From: Labyrinthula sp. Ha
Taxonomy: Eukaryota; Sar; Bigyra; Labyrinthulida; Labyrinthulaceae
NCBI GenBank assembly: GCA_015227615.1
Contig: JAALGZ010000038.1
Coordinates: forward strand, 186,001-250,000
DNA length: 64,000 bases
Direction: 5' to 3'
Shown: positions 1 through 12,992 of the stretch, in pieces
Position numbering within the stretch: the stretch's first letter is position 1
Layout: each line of letters starts with the position of its first letter
Notes under the pieces: model-generated
Database searches by the model: none
Seen by the model: only the letters and a program-made list of their open reading frames with translations
What the model was told of the DNA's origin: nothing
Program-made: the position numbers and the translations under genes

Positions 1-3000
1 CTCATAGCCAAATCAACGCCACTGTGTGCGAAGTTGTTTAGGCATTGAAACAGAAGATATGATCGGAGAGGTGAATCCTTTTCACACCTTTTGGTTTTAT
101 AATGAGATTTGAATATTAGTCACGGGAACTTCATGTGGCGTAGTCTTCTATAGATGTTTGATGTGCTTATTTCAAGAATCCATCTGGGGAGTATGTGGTT
201 GACAACATTTTGGTATACTGTTTTGAATCGGGAAATAAAAATATTAGGTTATAATTTTTATTAATTCTATGTTCTTTCATTTTTACTTGTGTGCAATTGT
301 ACGCGATTTCGATTAGATGTCTCATTTAAAACATGTTTTTATACATATGTAGAAAAACTTATCTTCGCCTGAATATTTTGACGTTATGTAGCAAACTGTT
401 AAGCTTTAAGGCATAGAATATAAATGATTGGTAAATAACAGAATACATATAAAGTGATATTCCTTAGCGTTACATCTGCTTTAAAGCCTAAGAGCAGATG
501 ATTGTAAAGGAGTATTCATACATTCTTGCTTAGAATACTTTGTCAATATTAAATATATTTCTTAGCCATGTTGGGAATGAAGTTGAAACATATTCTATAT
601 ATTTCTTGTTTTCTTTCGAAGATAAAACCAAAGGTATTAGAATATATATTTCCCATAAAGATGCACGTATCTACGTGTAAACATTTCATAATAATATAGA
701 TTTAATGCAAATAATACATGGAAACATTGTGCTTACTCTAAAGAACTGTAGATTTGGGTCGTTGGTCTCCTTAAATTAAAATTATACAAGTATGGTTTTT
801 CACATGGTAGCCAGAAATAAGGGGTTTATTATCAGTCACCAAAGCTCCGAAAGACCAATTGTTTCTTGTTAATGACCTATATCATTAAGAACGGAAACAA
901 GGGTTGGAAATACATGTATCAAAAGGGATACGCAAAAATGCAAATAAAATACAAGATTTGAGCATCCACATATACCTAGGAAAATATTTACCAAATGTCA
1001 TATAAAGTATGTGAAATAAGTCCCAACACCATTATAATACTCTAATAACATCATTAGACTGAAGTAGCACGCGCAGCTTTATTTATTTACTAAATATCCA
1101 TTGCTGAAAATATAAACTGGAGACAAAAATGGTTCTGAGAATTAGATAAAAATTGTACTGGACTGCTTAAGACGTTTCATAAAATGTAAATGTTCGACGA
1201 TGGTGTTATAAATAGCTTAAATAAGGGTGGTCGTTACTTGCAAATTTAATAGATGTGCAAAGAATTCAACTTGACGATCGTGTATTCTTGCAAAAGAAAA
1301 TATAATACGAACTCTTATTGTAATTATATGCGTCCCCTTACTATATTTACCATTCTCCGAAAAAGCAGTACCACTTAAGACAATATGAGGAAAGTCGTTT
1401 ATTTGTCTTGTATAATAACTAAGAAAAGGATACATGTCTAAAGCACCGAACCAGAGAACCAGGAAAAATATATTTAAGTGGTGAATATGCAAGACTATTC
1501 TTACTTGGAATTTTAATTATAGTAAAGTAAGTTTTAGCTTAGTTAAACCCATGATTTCATATCTCCAAATTGAATGGGATTCCCTTAAATTAAACAAAAA
1601 TCTTGTATTAGAAAATGTTGTGAATGGACAACTTTTATGACCAAATATAAGTGCTATGAAATGAAACAAGAATAAATAATTCTTGTATTTTACTTTCTTA
1701 GAACCAAAAAAAACGAATAAGATGTCAAGGGGACACATTGCAAAAACTTATTTCTCGGTTAAAAATTTTGCTCTCTATTAAAACATTCGATGTATAATAA
1801 TAATAATAATATTATGACAGAACAACACTTCAACTAAATAAATAAATAAATGTTTCAAGGAATATGAAATTATTATGCAAGAAAAGGGTGGGTTGAGTTA
1901 AAGTACATTCTACTTATGTTACGACTATCAATGACACACTGAAATATAAGTTGCAACATGCTTTGTAAAAACCCATTTATACAGATTATTTTAACGTTTT
2001 AAAAGTCTTTGCTAGTTTCATGGTTATTATACAGCATAAACTGTTTGATCTGCCGAGACCATATCTTCCTTGAGAGGTAAATTTATGACAAATTAAATAG
2101 TAAAATAAAATATTTCCTGACATATTTGGTTTTACTGAGGTGGTTGTTATTTTAATCCCATCAAATGAAAGTAAAGATAACGTTTTTTGTTTAAAAATTT
2201 GGAAATCTGGAACTTCCGATTATTTTGGGAACAGTCATTATTCTGAAGCTCAAGGAACAATATGGAAACAGATTTTACTCCCCCCCCAATCAGTTATATG
2301 AAACTTTATGCAATGAAATGATATATTTATTGACTATATGTTAATAAAGCAAATTAGTGTACGTAGACTATTGAAGTTTACCCTTTTGAGCTGGAGGTTT
2401 GATAAATCTGGGAAATCTGGGTGATAAATATTTGTATTGGATAATCTACGTATAGTGTCACGGCCAAGTATTTTCTCTTAATAGTCATAAAATACGGAAA
2501 GAACTGTATTCTGTTCCACAAAGGATCGTGGATAATAATTTTAAATAAATTTCAGTCACATTGATCACAAGCTCAATAATCGATAAAATATTAAAAAAAA
2601 TTAATGAGAGAAGTCTCGATAGTTACAGTAATGATTAAAAATCGAAAGTGGAATATGAAACAAAAAAAAGATTACCCCATGAAAAATCTGTAAAACAAGG
2701 ACTAAACAACAGGTATGATCAATACCTTCATTCATCTAATAATTACTTTTTCTGATCAGTGTTTACCTGAAATACTGACCTTGGCACTTAGACCGAATAT
2801 TAAATTAGAAGTTATCTATAATCGAAGCTATATAATTGGAATTAAACGTTGAACCAATGATATATTTGTATTAAAAGACGCATCGTAGTTCTTCAATCAC
2901 TTCTGAAATACTATATTACATCATCAAATGACTTATAAAATCATTACAACATTACCTTCTTTGTCTGTGAAATAAATGGAGTGAGCATTGAAATATTTTT

Positions 3001-5526
3001 TTCCCTTTATCAGGTACTGATACAACAAAGTTTAAAATTAAAATATTCATACGCATACTACAATGAACTTATTCAAATATGTTCAGGTTAAAAAGAAAAA
3101 AATTGCTGCGTGCAGATCTTTGTTAAGCTATACTAACATGAAATTAAATACATACTCATTAAAAGAGTGTTAAGTTTGCTGCTGAGAAAAAAGTTTCTGT
3201 ATTGGCGAATCAAAACAGAGAAAAAACAAAATACTGGGACATAAATTAAGAAATCTGACTAGGGTGCTGAGATACTGTATCCAACTGGAATTAATATACG
3301 ATATTGCACTCCATAAATGATAGAGCTCACATTGTTTTAGTACTGAAGGGTAAGAATAGGCTCTTTAAACTAGATACACGAAGTATCTGACAACTCTCTT
3401 AAAGATGAAGATATGCGAATAAGGACTTCCTACAGCCTTAAATCAAAATTAAAAACAGATATGTAAAAAACATCTCGTGCACTTATTCCAAATTGGATGT
3501 ATAGAAGAGAGAGAGGTAACTAATAGCCACTTATGGTTCGCTATACTGTTATCCATTTCTTAACTCCGGCTACCAAATTCGTAGTAATGAAAGCAAACGA
3601 CAACCTAAGAACTATATATAAAGTAGCATGCATTAACTATAGCCAGCAACGGAAAAGAGTGAGAGTTATCAGCTTCAAGTTTCATTTTGTTGTTTAATGG
3701 GGAGTTTTACCTGTTTACATCTAGAGTTTAGGCCACAAAAGTATTTTTTATGCAAGACCGAGGCTTACGCAAGATGATAGAAGCAGAACCATATTTGAGA
3801 GTTTTTACCAAAATGAAAACTCGAAATACCCATATATCCAACGGTAAGTCTAATAAGATGCAACCTAAAAAAATAAATTTTCTAACACCTCATATTCTTA
3901 ATTTTGGAAATACTTAGAGTCTTTTTAAGACCGACAACCTAAAACAGTAAAAAGAAAATATTATATCAGGAGCTCAAACGGTTTCCTACATATGTTCCTT
4001 TGAATTTAATGCAATCTTTAAATAACGCATGTTTCAGCTCTATAACTTGCACTGTCCCGAAAATTTTCTTTCTGAATAAAATAAAGAGAACGTTCGAAAT
4101 TTTAGGTTAACGCAGGAAAAAAAAAATGGAAGAGTTATAGAATGCAGTAGTTGGCTGCTACAAGAATTTTTCTTTCTTTTGCCTCTTGGGGCCCAAAATC
4201 TTAATTTTGTAGCAAACTTATGTATACTCCTTTATTTTTTGTATTATAGCTACTTTCTCAAATGAGCCATAGAAATAGAGTTCTAAGCATGTTCATAACC
4301 TTGAACTATTACTTATATTCTCGACAATTACCATTAATTATAATGCAACGGTATAATTAAGCAGGTGACTCATATTTATACATTGCTGCTGAGGCAGATA
4401 TTTGATTATTTAAATAGATAATGCTGTATAAATCTACCCTCATGTAAGTATTGTAAAACATATGTATTCACCCAAATTTAAAGTAATTTAGGAAAACCTA
4501 AGAATAAACTTAAAACTTTCTACAACGTTTACCCCAGCTAATTTAGATCAAAACTCTAGAGCCAAACATTGAATTTTAGAGCGTTGTAATGATATTTCAC
4601 TGCAACTTAATGGTACTGAACCCAATAAATATATTAGTTTTATGAAAGTACATTAGACTCAGTCAAGATTTCGCTGTAACATGCTTCTTCAGTTCAATGG
4701 GACTAGTGGCGTTTTTCTTTTTCTGAGTACATTTCCTAGCAGTATATAATGAGCATTTAAAGCTTTGCTCATCCATAAAACCTTTTCTTCTTAGTTCTAA
4801 AGTGAAACATACCTCGTCTTGGTAAAATTGTAGAGACGCATGAGTTAAGGGTAAGAGGGCACGCCTACATCATTTAAATTTATAACTTGGAAATGAACTA
4901 CAAGATTTTCTTATATGGAGGACAAAGATCTCACAGCTCAGTAATTATTTAGCCTATTATGGTGTAGCTATCTATTGAAGAACCTGGTCGCTCTGTTCTT
5001 CAATTGAGGAAATAACAAGCTAATATGATCTCATCAAACTTTGATAAGACGTGCTTTTGAGGAATGTATGAGTTCAAATCTGAGCTAGTAAAATTAACTT
5101 TCTTTTATTTGCTACTAGTAGCACACTCTAGGCACGAGTTAATTAATTTTAGATAGCTGTGAAATAAGCAACAAGAACAGAACTACTTCAGAGGTACTTC
5201 TTCTTGTAGTCCTCTTCTTATTTGAAAACATGAAAAAAATGTTTGGATAGCAAAGATATGGATCAACTATCATTTCATAGAAGGAACCTTTAGAGGTTAG
5301 ATCGATTAGTCTTGATAGGATTCATATATCCTCTAGTCTGCCTTGTATTACTTGGTGTCGTTTTTGGACTTTGACTTTTAGTCTTATGTTTTATTATTAT
5401 TAAATCTTGAAGCCGATTTTAGAAATTTCCTCTTAAAATAGAACACTTAAATTTGATGAAAACCCCCTGGTCATGTTCAATCCAAGGTTGAAATAACCGT
5501 TAAATAGAAATAAAAATCAAACAAAA
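1..5526. other. gene-free AT-rich block
   Basis: No open frame here has an ATG start, length and composition like the real genes in the window. The stretch holds simple-sequence tracts only: a TAA microsatellite at about 1795-1811, a TAAA x4 tract at 1835-1850 and a run of eight C at 2280-2287. The last 100 bases before 5527 are A-rich and must contain the phenylalanine hydroxylase promoter and leader. No RNA gene or transposon was recognised. Confidence 0.6.
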
Positions 5527-6897
5527 ATGTTGAGAAATATCGGAAAACACTTTATACAAAGAATTCACCCCAGTGTTCACCTGCGTACTCTTTCTGTGGT
5601 AGGGGTTGAAAAAGACGCAGTAGGGAGAAAGTTCAATGCTTTCAGAAAGGAAGAACCTTTGACAACACTTGTGTTAGAAGTACCCCATGAGAAGGGCAGT
5701 TTGAAAAAAGTGGTGTCTGTAGTTGATTCTCTTGGTTTGAACATGAGGAGAATAGAGTCTAAACCTGCAAAAAGCAGTTTGAGTAACTTTGAAGAAAATA
5801 GAACGTTTCAGATATCGGTAGACGTTGAAGCAGAGGCGCACGATCTGAGGATTAATAATCTTGTAGAAAAATTAAAAACCTGCCAAAACTGGAGAGCATT
5901 AAGTCCTGTGGAGGCGATAGTGTCCGTAGAAGAACCAAAAGAAGTTCCATGGTTTCCAAGACACATCTCTGATCTAGATAACTTTTCACAAAAAACTTTA
6001 GATGCAGGGGAAGATTTGGAAGCCGATCATCCAGGGTTTCACGATCATGAATATAGAGAAAGGCGAAGTTTGATTACTCAGAATGCTAAGAGATATAAAT
6101 TTGGAGAGCCCATTCCAAATGTGAATTATACAGCGGAAGAGCAGGCCACTTGGTCTAAAGTATACTCTGAACTAAAGCCTATGTTTAAGAAATATGCGTG
6201 TAAAGAATTTCATGAGGCTCTCACATCTATGGAAGAGCATTGTGATTATAAACCGGAAGAGATCCCTCAACTCGAAACGATCACAAATTATTTACAAAAG
6301 AAGACGAATTTTCAACTAAGGCCTGTTCCAGGTTTGTTGACTGCAAGAGATTTTCTAAATGCACTTGCATTTCGTACCTTTTTTAGTACCCAATATATCA
6401 GACATCCCTCAAAGCCTTTATACACTCCAGAGCCAGATGTTTTACATGAACTCCTAGGCCATATCCCTATGCTATCTAACCCTCATTTTGCTGATTTTAG
6501 CCAAAAAGTAGGGTTGGCAAGTTTAGGTGCAAGCGATAATGATATTCGAAGATTAGCAACGTGTTATTGGTTTTCAGTTGAATTTGGACTCTTGCAAGAA
6601 TCTGATGGAGTTAAAGCATGGGGAGCAGGGTTATTAAGTAGTTTCGGAGAGTTAGAATGGGCTTGTGAGGGAAAAAGTGAATGGAAACCATGGGATCCTA
6701 GTGTTGCTGCGGAAGTTGTATATCCAATAACAACCTATCAGGAAATGTATTTTGTAGCAGAAAGTTTGGAAGATGCAGAGAAAAAAATGAGTGATTTTTG
6801 TGAGAATTCTATTGTAAGACCTTTTCATGTTGAGTATGATCTTGAAAAACATATTGTTCAAGTAGATAGGAGTGTAAAGTGTGTTGAATATTCTTAA
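5527..6897 (+). CDS. PAH: phenylalanine 4-monooxygenase (phenylalanine hydroxylase), mitochondrial-type leader
   Basis: Single-exon 456-residue aromatic amino acid hydroxylase that converts phenylalanine to tyrosine using tetrahydrobiopterin, O2 and non-haem iron. An ACT regulatory domain lies at about residues 43-120 (LTTLVLEVPHEKGSLKKVV), then the catalytic domain at about 135-450. The pterin-site segment GLLTARDF is at about 269-276 and the iron ligands are visible: LHELLGH (His307, His312) and the Glu of YWFSVEFG (Glu352). GAGLLSSFGEL is also conserved. Length matches the animal enzyme (about 450). Residues 1-27 are rich in Arg, His, Lys and Ser, have no acidic residue and look like a mitochondrial presequence, which is unusual because the animal enzyme is cytosolic. 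The ATG follows an A-rich leader. It ends in TAA and converges on the next gene, 122 bp away. Tryptophan or tyrosine hydroxylase is less likely from the overall match, but substrate preference is inferred. Confidence 0.95.
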   Translation: MLRNIGKHFIQRIHPSVHLRTLSVVGVEKDAVGRKFNAFRKEEPLTTLVLEVPHEKGSLKKVVSVVDSLGLNMRRIESKPAKSSLSNFEENRTFQISVDVEAEAHDLRINNLVEKLKTCQNWRALSPVEAIVSVEEPKEVPWFPRHISDLDNFSQKTLDAGEDLEADHPGFHDHEYRERRSLITQNAKRYKFGEPIPNVNYTAEEQATWSKVYSELKPMFKKYACKEFHEALTSMEEHCDYKPEEIPQLETITNYLQKKTNFQLRPVPGLLTARDFLNALAFRTFFSTQYIRHPSKPLYTPEPDVLHELLGHIPMLSNPHFADFSQKVGLASLGASDNDIRRLATCYWFSVEFGLLQESDGVKAWGAGLLSSFGELEWACEGKSEWKPWDPSVAAEVVYPITTYQEMYFVAESLEDAEKKMSDFCENSIVRPFHVEYDLEKHIVQVDRSVKCVEYS

Positions 6898-7019
6898 TAT
6901 AAATTAAATTCTTTCGTTTTGCATTAAGAAATTTGTAGTGTTCTGTCAGTTTTAATTGAGAGTATATTTGAAAAGAGGAGATTAATTTAAATTAAAGCTT
7001 AGAAAACAAAGACGTATAT

Positions 7020-7604
7020 TTACAACTCTCCATCCCAAGTTAAAACTTCTCTAATAAGTTTTAACTCAGGCCACATATATAAGAAGCAGAAAATTATAGT
7101 TGCTGGAGATAAAATTGGGTCAGCAAAAGCAATAAAAATATTCAAATACACACAGAAAATAATTCCTACAATAACATCTCCACCAATCTTCTTATCCCAA
7201 ATATCTTCATGTACATCAAGGAGAAAAACTTTACTTGGTAGAGCTTCATTCTTTCGAGCTACTTCTGCAAGGAAAGAGACGCACGAAGGGAGGTATTCCA
7301 ACTTAGGTGAAAATAGATCCACAACTGGATAAATTTGATTTATATCATCTACAGTTTTGTCTTCATAAACTACAAGCATCAACTCTTCGGGATTCCAAAC
7401 CTTTTCCTTCTTAGCTTCTACAACAGGAACCTCTTCTTCAGAAACCTGAGTTTTCACTTCTGAGAAGTTAGATTTCTGGCATTCTTTATGTTTATTTTTT
7501 TTGTAAAATCTTTCAAGAATTTTTGATAACTTAGTACCCTTCTTTCCCCGTGTCAATTTTCCTGCTAGATAGTTGGTTAGAAGTTTGTAAGGTAGGCAAG
7601 ACAT
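7020..7604 (-). CDS. unrecognised membrane protein with two C-terminal TM segments
   Basis: A 194-residue ORF that I do not recognise. Residues 1-75 are strongly basic then mixed charge (GKKGTKLSKILERFYKKNKH), the middle is soluble-looking and acidic, and two hydrophobic segments follow at about 142-158 (VIVGIIFCVYLNIFIAF) and 162-176 (LSPATIIFCFLYMW). A short charged tail ends in WDGEL. The ATG at 7604 has no better competitor; the upstream strand is AT-rich. It converges with the phenylalanine hydroxylase gene. Amino-acid composition and a clear soluble/TM division support coding, but no family signature is visible, so both function and topology are open. Confidence 0.65.
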   Translation of the reverse strand: MSCLPYKLLTNYLAGKLTRGKKGTKLSKILERFYKKNKHKECQKSNFSEVKTQVSEEEVPVVEAKKEKVWNPEELMLVVYEDKTVDDINQIYPVVDLFSPKLEYLPSCVSFLAEVARKNEALPSKVFLLDVHEDIWDKKIGGDVIVGIIFCVYLNIFIAFADPILSPATIIFCFLYMWPELKLIREVLTWDGEL

Positions 7605-10600
7605 GTTTCGCTTTCTTTTTCTTCTGTGTTTATGTTTCTATTTTTATATATAATTCATATGAATATATGGAAAATTTAAGCAAGAATTTATTCAATGAGA
7701 CAATCATATGCCTGAATAAGAAGGTTTCTTCTATAGAAAGAATTTAACCATTCCACTGGGAGTGCACACTGATAAACAAGTATACTAATTCAAGAGTAAT
7801 GCAATACTAAGTTTTTAATATCAGCTTTGTTTTTGTCTCATATACAAAATCTAGTACTTTTTAGATAGATGTTCTATCATATTCTATTAGGTTTCCATAA
7901 ACAAAAACTTCTCATATATATTAGGTAGATATATATTAATATTGTGAAAACTTCCATTAGTGAAAACTTATGAATATTGAGGTTGTTTTGATTATGCTTT
8001 TTACTCTATTTACAAACTGAAAGTAATAATTGGCGTGAATGGGTAATAACCGTATAATTTATTACGTTTAAGAGACTTTTGTTACATATAAACATAAAAA
8101 ACATGTAATTTTTTCTTCAACAGAATAAGCTATTTCATGAATTGACTTGGAAAAGAAGTTACACGGAGTCAATGGTTGTAACAAAATAACTTTGATATCC
8201 CAAATCGCAAACTTCTAAGCTATTTAACTATCAGTGTATTCTGCTTATTTGTTTTAGATAACCAAAATTTTATATTCTATGTCTCAATGTTTAATTTGCT
8301 GCGCTCTGGGTGAATAAAGTGCGATGTCTCAATGAGGTAAAATTGATCATGAATTATGTCGCAAGTTATCAGGATTAACCTTGTCAAGTTATTGTTCATT
8401 GGAAAGAAAAGGATCTAAAATTGCTTTTACTTTCTTTATGCAGCTATTAAGAGACTAGTTTTCACTAGCCACATCCTATGTTTATTTTAGCTGGTGGTGA
8501 TGCTTAGTAAAAATTTCCATACCATGGGTACTCTCGGGATAACGATACGTAGTGATCAACTTATCTAGTTACGTTCTTATCTTTTCATATATCTTTTGGT
8601 TATGGTTTTTTGGTTGTCTACAAGAAGAATGTAAGTTAAGAAAATTAAATAACGGTATAAAGTCGAATATGTTCTTCCCTCATCAACTTGATCTTAAGTT
8701 GTCTCGACGAATGGCCTTATTATATGGGGATTGATGGAGTTTTTCAGATTAAAATTATAAAAAAGAACTCCTGTTTAACAAATTATTTGTATATGAAATT
8801 GCTAAGGTATCAATCAAATGTTCTGGCAACTCATATAGAATGAAGGAAACTCAATTTTTTTATTGGTTGCTAATAGCGGCTTCATGGATTAGTTAGCTAC
8901 TTCATTGTGGTGACATCAGCACAGGACAAATAGATGATACCAATAAACATATATTCTATGCCAAAATCATCCAGAGTGAAAGTTTATACGGGTTTGTTTG
9001 AATGTGTTAAAGTTAAAATAATTTCAAACTCTAGATTATATCCAACGATTTCTATCTTGCTCACGCAAAGATACCTGTATCTATATTTGATGCTGTTTAG
9101 TGTGTTTTAACTTTAGCTACCTGGAAGAACATATATCTACTTAATGTGTATTTTACAATCCGTTTACTGAAGAATTGTTTCTTTTTTTCTTAGAGTGTTC
9201 CAATAACAAGAAATACTAAATAACACTGATGAGGCGTGGTGTGCAACAAAATACATGCGACTCCAAAAAGCTACATAAATGTGGGAAAGCTAAGCAGAAT
9301 ATACGATCTTTGTTTGCCCAGCCATATAATCCATTTAAATGAAGCCAACTACTAGTATCTTAAACCTCTGATACTGAAAAAATGATAAAATTTCAAGGAA
9401 TACATATTAATAATCATATTCTTAGAATTTGGTTTGAAATGCGACTTAAGAAACTAAAAAAATTATCACATAGTTGTTAGTTTGTTACAGATTTTAGTTT
9501 TCAAGAGGAATTAACTCCATGAATAAATAAAATTGAAAACCTTCCTTATATGAAAACCCGAACTTTAAGATTTATCTCAAATGTACGTTAGAAAATAAAC
9601 TAGCAGTATTTTTGAAGTTATCAAAATCAGGTACGTAGTAAAATAAATTAATATCTCCTTATGAGATAGGATTATAACGCGCCTGTTCAGATGAGAAAGT
9701 GGTCTTGGTATTATTCTATGGTATCAAGTAGGCTTCGAGCAAATAAAGAGTCAACTGGCTTTTACAACTATTGACCCATACTTATAATGTCTTGAAAAAT
9801 CTCTTATGGCTGTTGCGAAATTCTTATGAAAACAGTATTGGATGTTTTTTAACAAAGAGTTTGGTTGTGCGATACCTGAAGGGTACATTTGGCTTGAATT
9901 ATTTTCATTTTTGAGCATAAAGAATATCGACGTGAAATCCCCTACCTGTGTTCTTAAACTCCGCATCCCTAACCAATATCTACTAATACAATCCCATTGA
10001 AACCATCAAGAAATTTCAGTGGATACATGCAAAGATCCGTCAATTAAATTTTCCCACCTATTGGAAGCAAAATCGAGACATTATTTTACAACTACGAAAA
10101 CAGGTTGGATTTTCTCAACCATGTTTCGCGCATCAACTGTATGATATTATAAAGCCAATATTCAATTTACCTAAACTCTATAAACCATAATACGGGATTA
10201 TTCTGTTACACCAATATTGCAACAACCTACAAGAATGAATGTTAAGTACAAGGATAAAATGAGATCACCTATAATCCGAAAACAGTATATATATCCCCGG
10301 ACTTAACGGCGTGTAGAAGCTCGGCAAGTTTTCTGAGTGCACCCCAAATTCTTAAAGTTTCTGACGGTACTCCAAACATAAGTCTCCAGAGCCAAATATC
10401 TTTTTCAGCTTCATTTACGCTCCATAGAAAATAGTCAAGAAGGACGGTTGGTAGCTTATTTCAAATAATTGTAATAGAAGCAATGTCCTATGGAAAAACC
10501 ATTGATAAAGCTCGCCATCCAAAATACTCTGGGTTTGAGTTTTAAACGCTAATTCAGTTGCAAGCTAACTAAGAGCTAGATATGGATAACGCGTTACAGC

Positions 10601-12992
10601 CTTAATTTCAATGTCAATACCTTTAATAAGTAGCATATTGTTGTTTTATACTTTAGCAGAGTTCTCTCTTCCTCTAGCAGAATCAGTGCTCAGGAAGACC
10701 ATACAGGCGAACAAGAAAGGATAAACAGACTCTAAATTGATTCCAATACAAATATTTTTGAAGATGATACCGTTTTCGTTATTAATAGTTTGGAAGTTTC
10801 TTATTTTAAGAAGCATCGATTCGAATTATTTGAACCATTTATGTGTATATTCAATATTAAATTCATTAACGCTAAGATTGGATTTATCAAAGAGAAACTT
10901 GGAGAATCTACTTTGTTTTGACCTGAAGATGGCCGAACTATCTGGTAAAAGTTTCATCATTAGTTTTTCTATTCCGAACTACCAAATTTGAAGGGTACTC
11001 ATACATAATTTATAGGCATAAGAGTTTCCTGGTTTTGTTTGTTCCAAGATTCTTATTTTGAGAGTGATGGATAACTTTGATTTCAATTGAAACGTTGTTG
11101 ACTGTTAACTTAGTCCTTTATGCGAGAAAAAATCTTACCGACTTTGTAATTAATGATTTACTAAGAAATGTTGTAGAAGAGCTTATTGCAGATATTTTAT
11201 GCAACTTGACGTACCTCGAGGTGAAGTTGCTGATTTTGGTTTATATACGAATGGATTTTTAAATGAACCCGGGTCTTTAATATCTTTACAAACTTTGAGG
11301 TCTTAGCCGCTACAGCTAGTATGAAGGTAGAAAATTAAGTAAATCTACCTAAATTACCAAAGACTATATACTTTAGACACGCGAATAATAAAGTTAAATT
11401 CTCATTTCCTGGCTACAACGACCATTTTCACCTCCAATACTGATCCTTGAAGTTAATATAATTGTTAGCGGTATTTTCGAAATCACTTTAGTGGATTTGA
11501 ATGGAATTGATTATAGCCTAACCACCATTTATTAAACACTTCTATTTCAGTGTTTCATTCTTGATGATAATTGCAGTTTAGATATTTATAATTTAGAGGA
11601 ATAGTGTTAGAAAATTTTAAATATAACTAAACTTTAGGTCATATTTAAAATACTTATTCTTATATTGTCTTCATTACACAGGGCACATAGAATAAGAGCA
11701 CCACTGTTTTAGAATGTGGAAGTGGTTTATGAGAAATTTAGGGTCTGATTCTCTTGTCTCTCTGTGTACTAATTTTATTACTAAGATTTCAATGAAATGG
11801 ATATTTGGTTCATTATTTTAGGTTCAAACCCCACAGTGTTGTTGGAAACTAAATTCTGGAATCTTATATAGAAGAGTCGAGACAATATGCAGGGCCGAGG
11901 CTTTGACTAAGAATTTGACCTGGCTCTGCAGAAGAGGATGGTTACAAGTTCTATTCCATTCTTATATGTTAGGTTTCATTGTACGGCAAAATAAAGACAT
12001 GAAAAAATATGAGGTTATATGCAATTATAGAAAGTCAACCTTTGTTACTCCATAAGAATAACTCAGCGTTATTTTTTTTGATGACCCTGATAATGATGAA
12101 ATGTTTTCATGTAAGTTGATATATAGAGACTATAATACCATAAGTTACGATTGACTAAAAACGTACCTAATTCAGCAAGTATAGAGTAAGTTAAGGTTAT
12201 AGAAAGAGGGTGATGGAGAATAGTTACCATATGTGCTGTGGCCACGTATCCTTAGTAGCTGTTACGAGTTTTCTTCGACACAAACGGTATTACTTCCTTT
12301 TGATAGCTAACAGTTGCACCCATTGTGCTAATCTTAGTAAAGAACCATTTTTATTAATATTAATATTTTAATTTACCCTTTAAATAGACCAGCGTTTCTG
12401 TTCAACTGAGTAACAAATCAACAAAGCTCAAGGTATCATCGTATCTGTGTTTAGTTTTCTGCAAAAATTAGAATTGAGTTATACTAGAAATTTGAAAAAT
12501 AGAGTAGGTTTACTTAATTCCACCAAGGGTGTACAGAAGAAACTCTGTTGAAATTTGATGTTTTTAGAAATGAGGGCCCAGAGTGGTTTCCTCTCATTAC
12601 TTAGCCATTCAACTTATTAGAAAGTCAAGAGCTTTACCCAGAAAAATACCGAGACAAGAAAATTTATTAATAGTTTTTATTTTTCTTAAGTAAATTGTTG
12701 TGTTGGAATGGTCGTGTATTTTATTTTTATAAAATAGTTTCCCCTTTCTATCCCCGGAAATAAGTAAGAAATGCATGTATATTTGGAATGCAAGCATGGA
12801 AAGTGATTGGTTAGAGGGAGTCTTGTTCAACCAATGAAAATCATATTATCCTAAATAAAACGGAATATCTATTAGATGTCTTTTACTCGATCCTGCAGTT
12901 TCTAGAAATAAAAATACAGCCCAGTGTAAATCCGATGTCTGTTATACTTGTCCAATTTAATTTCACTATTTCAATAATAAATCGATAAAGAA
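7605..12992. other. gene-free AT-rich block
   Basis: About 5.4 kb without a credible gene. Open frames of 60-84 codons occur on both strands (for example 10737-10991 and 9751-9966), but their number fits chance in DNA of this base composition and most lack an ATG. The left edge must carry the promoter of the minus-strand gene ending at 7604, and the right edge that of the gene starting at 12993. No RNA gene, transposon or long repeat was recognised. Confidence 0.6.
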
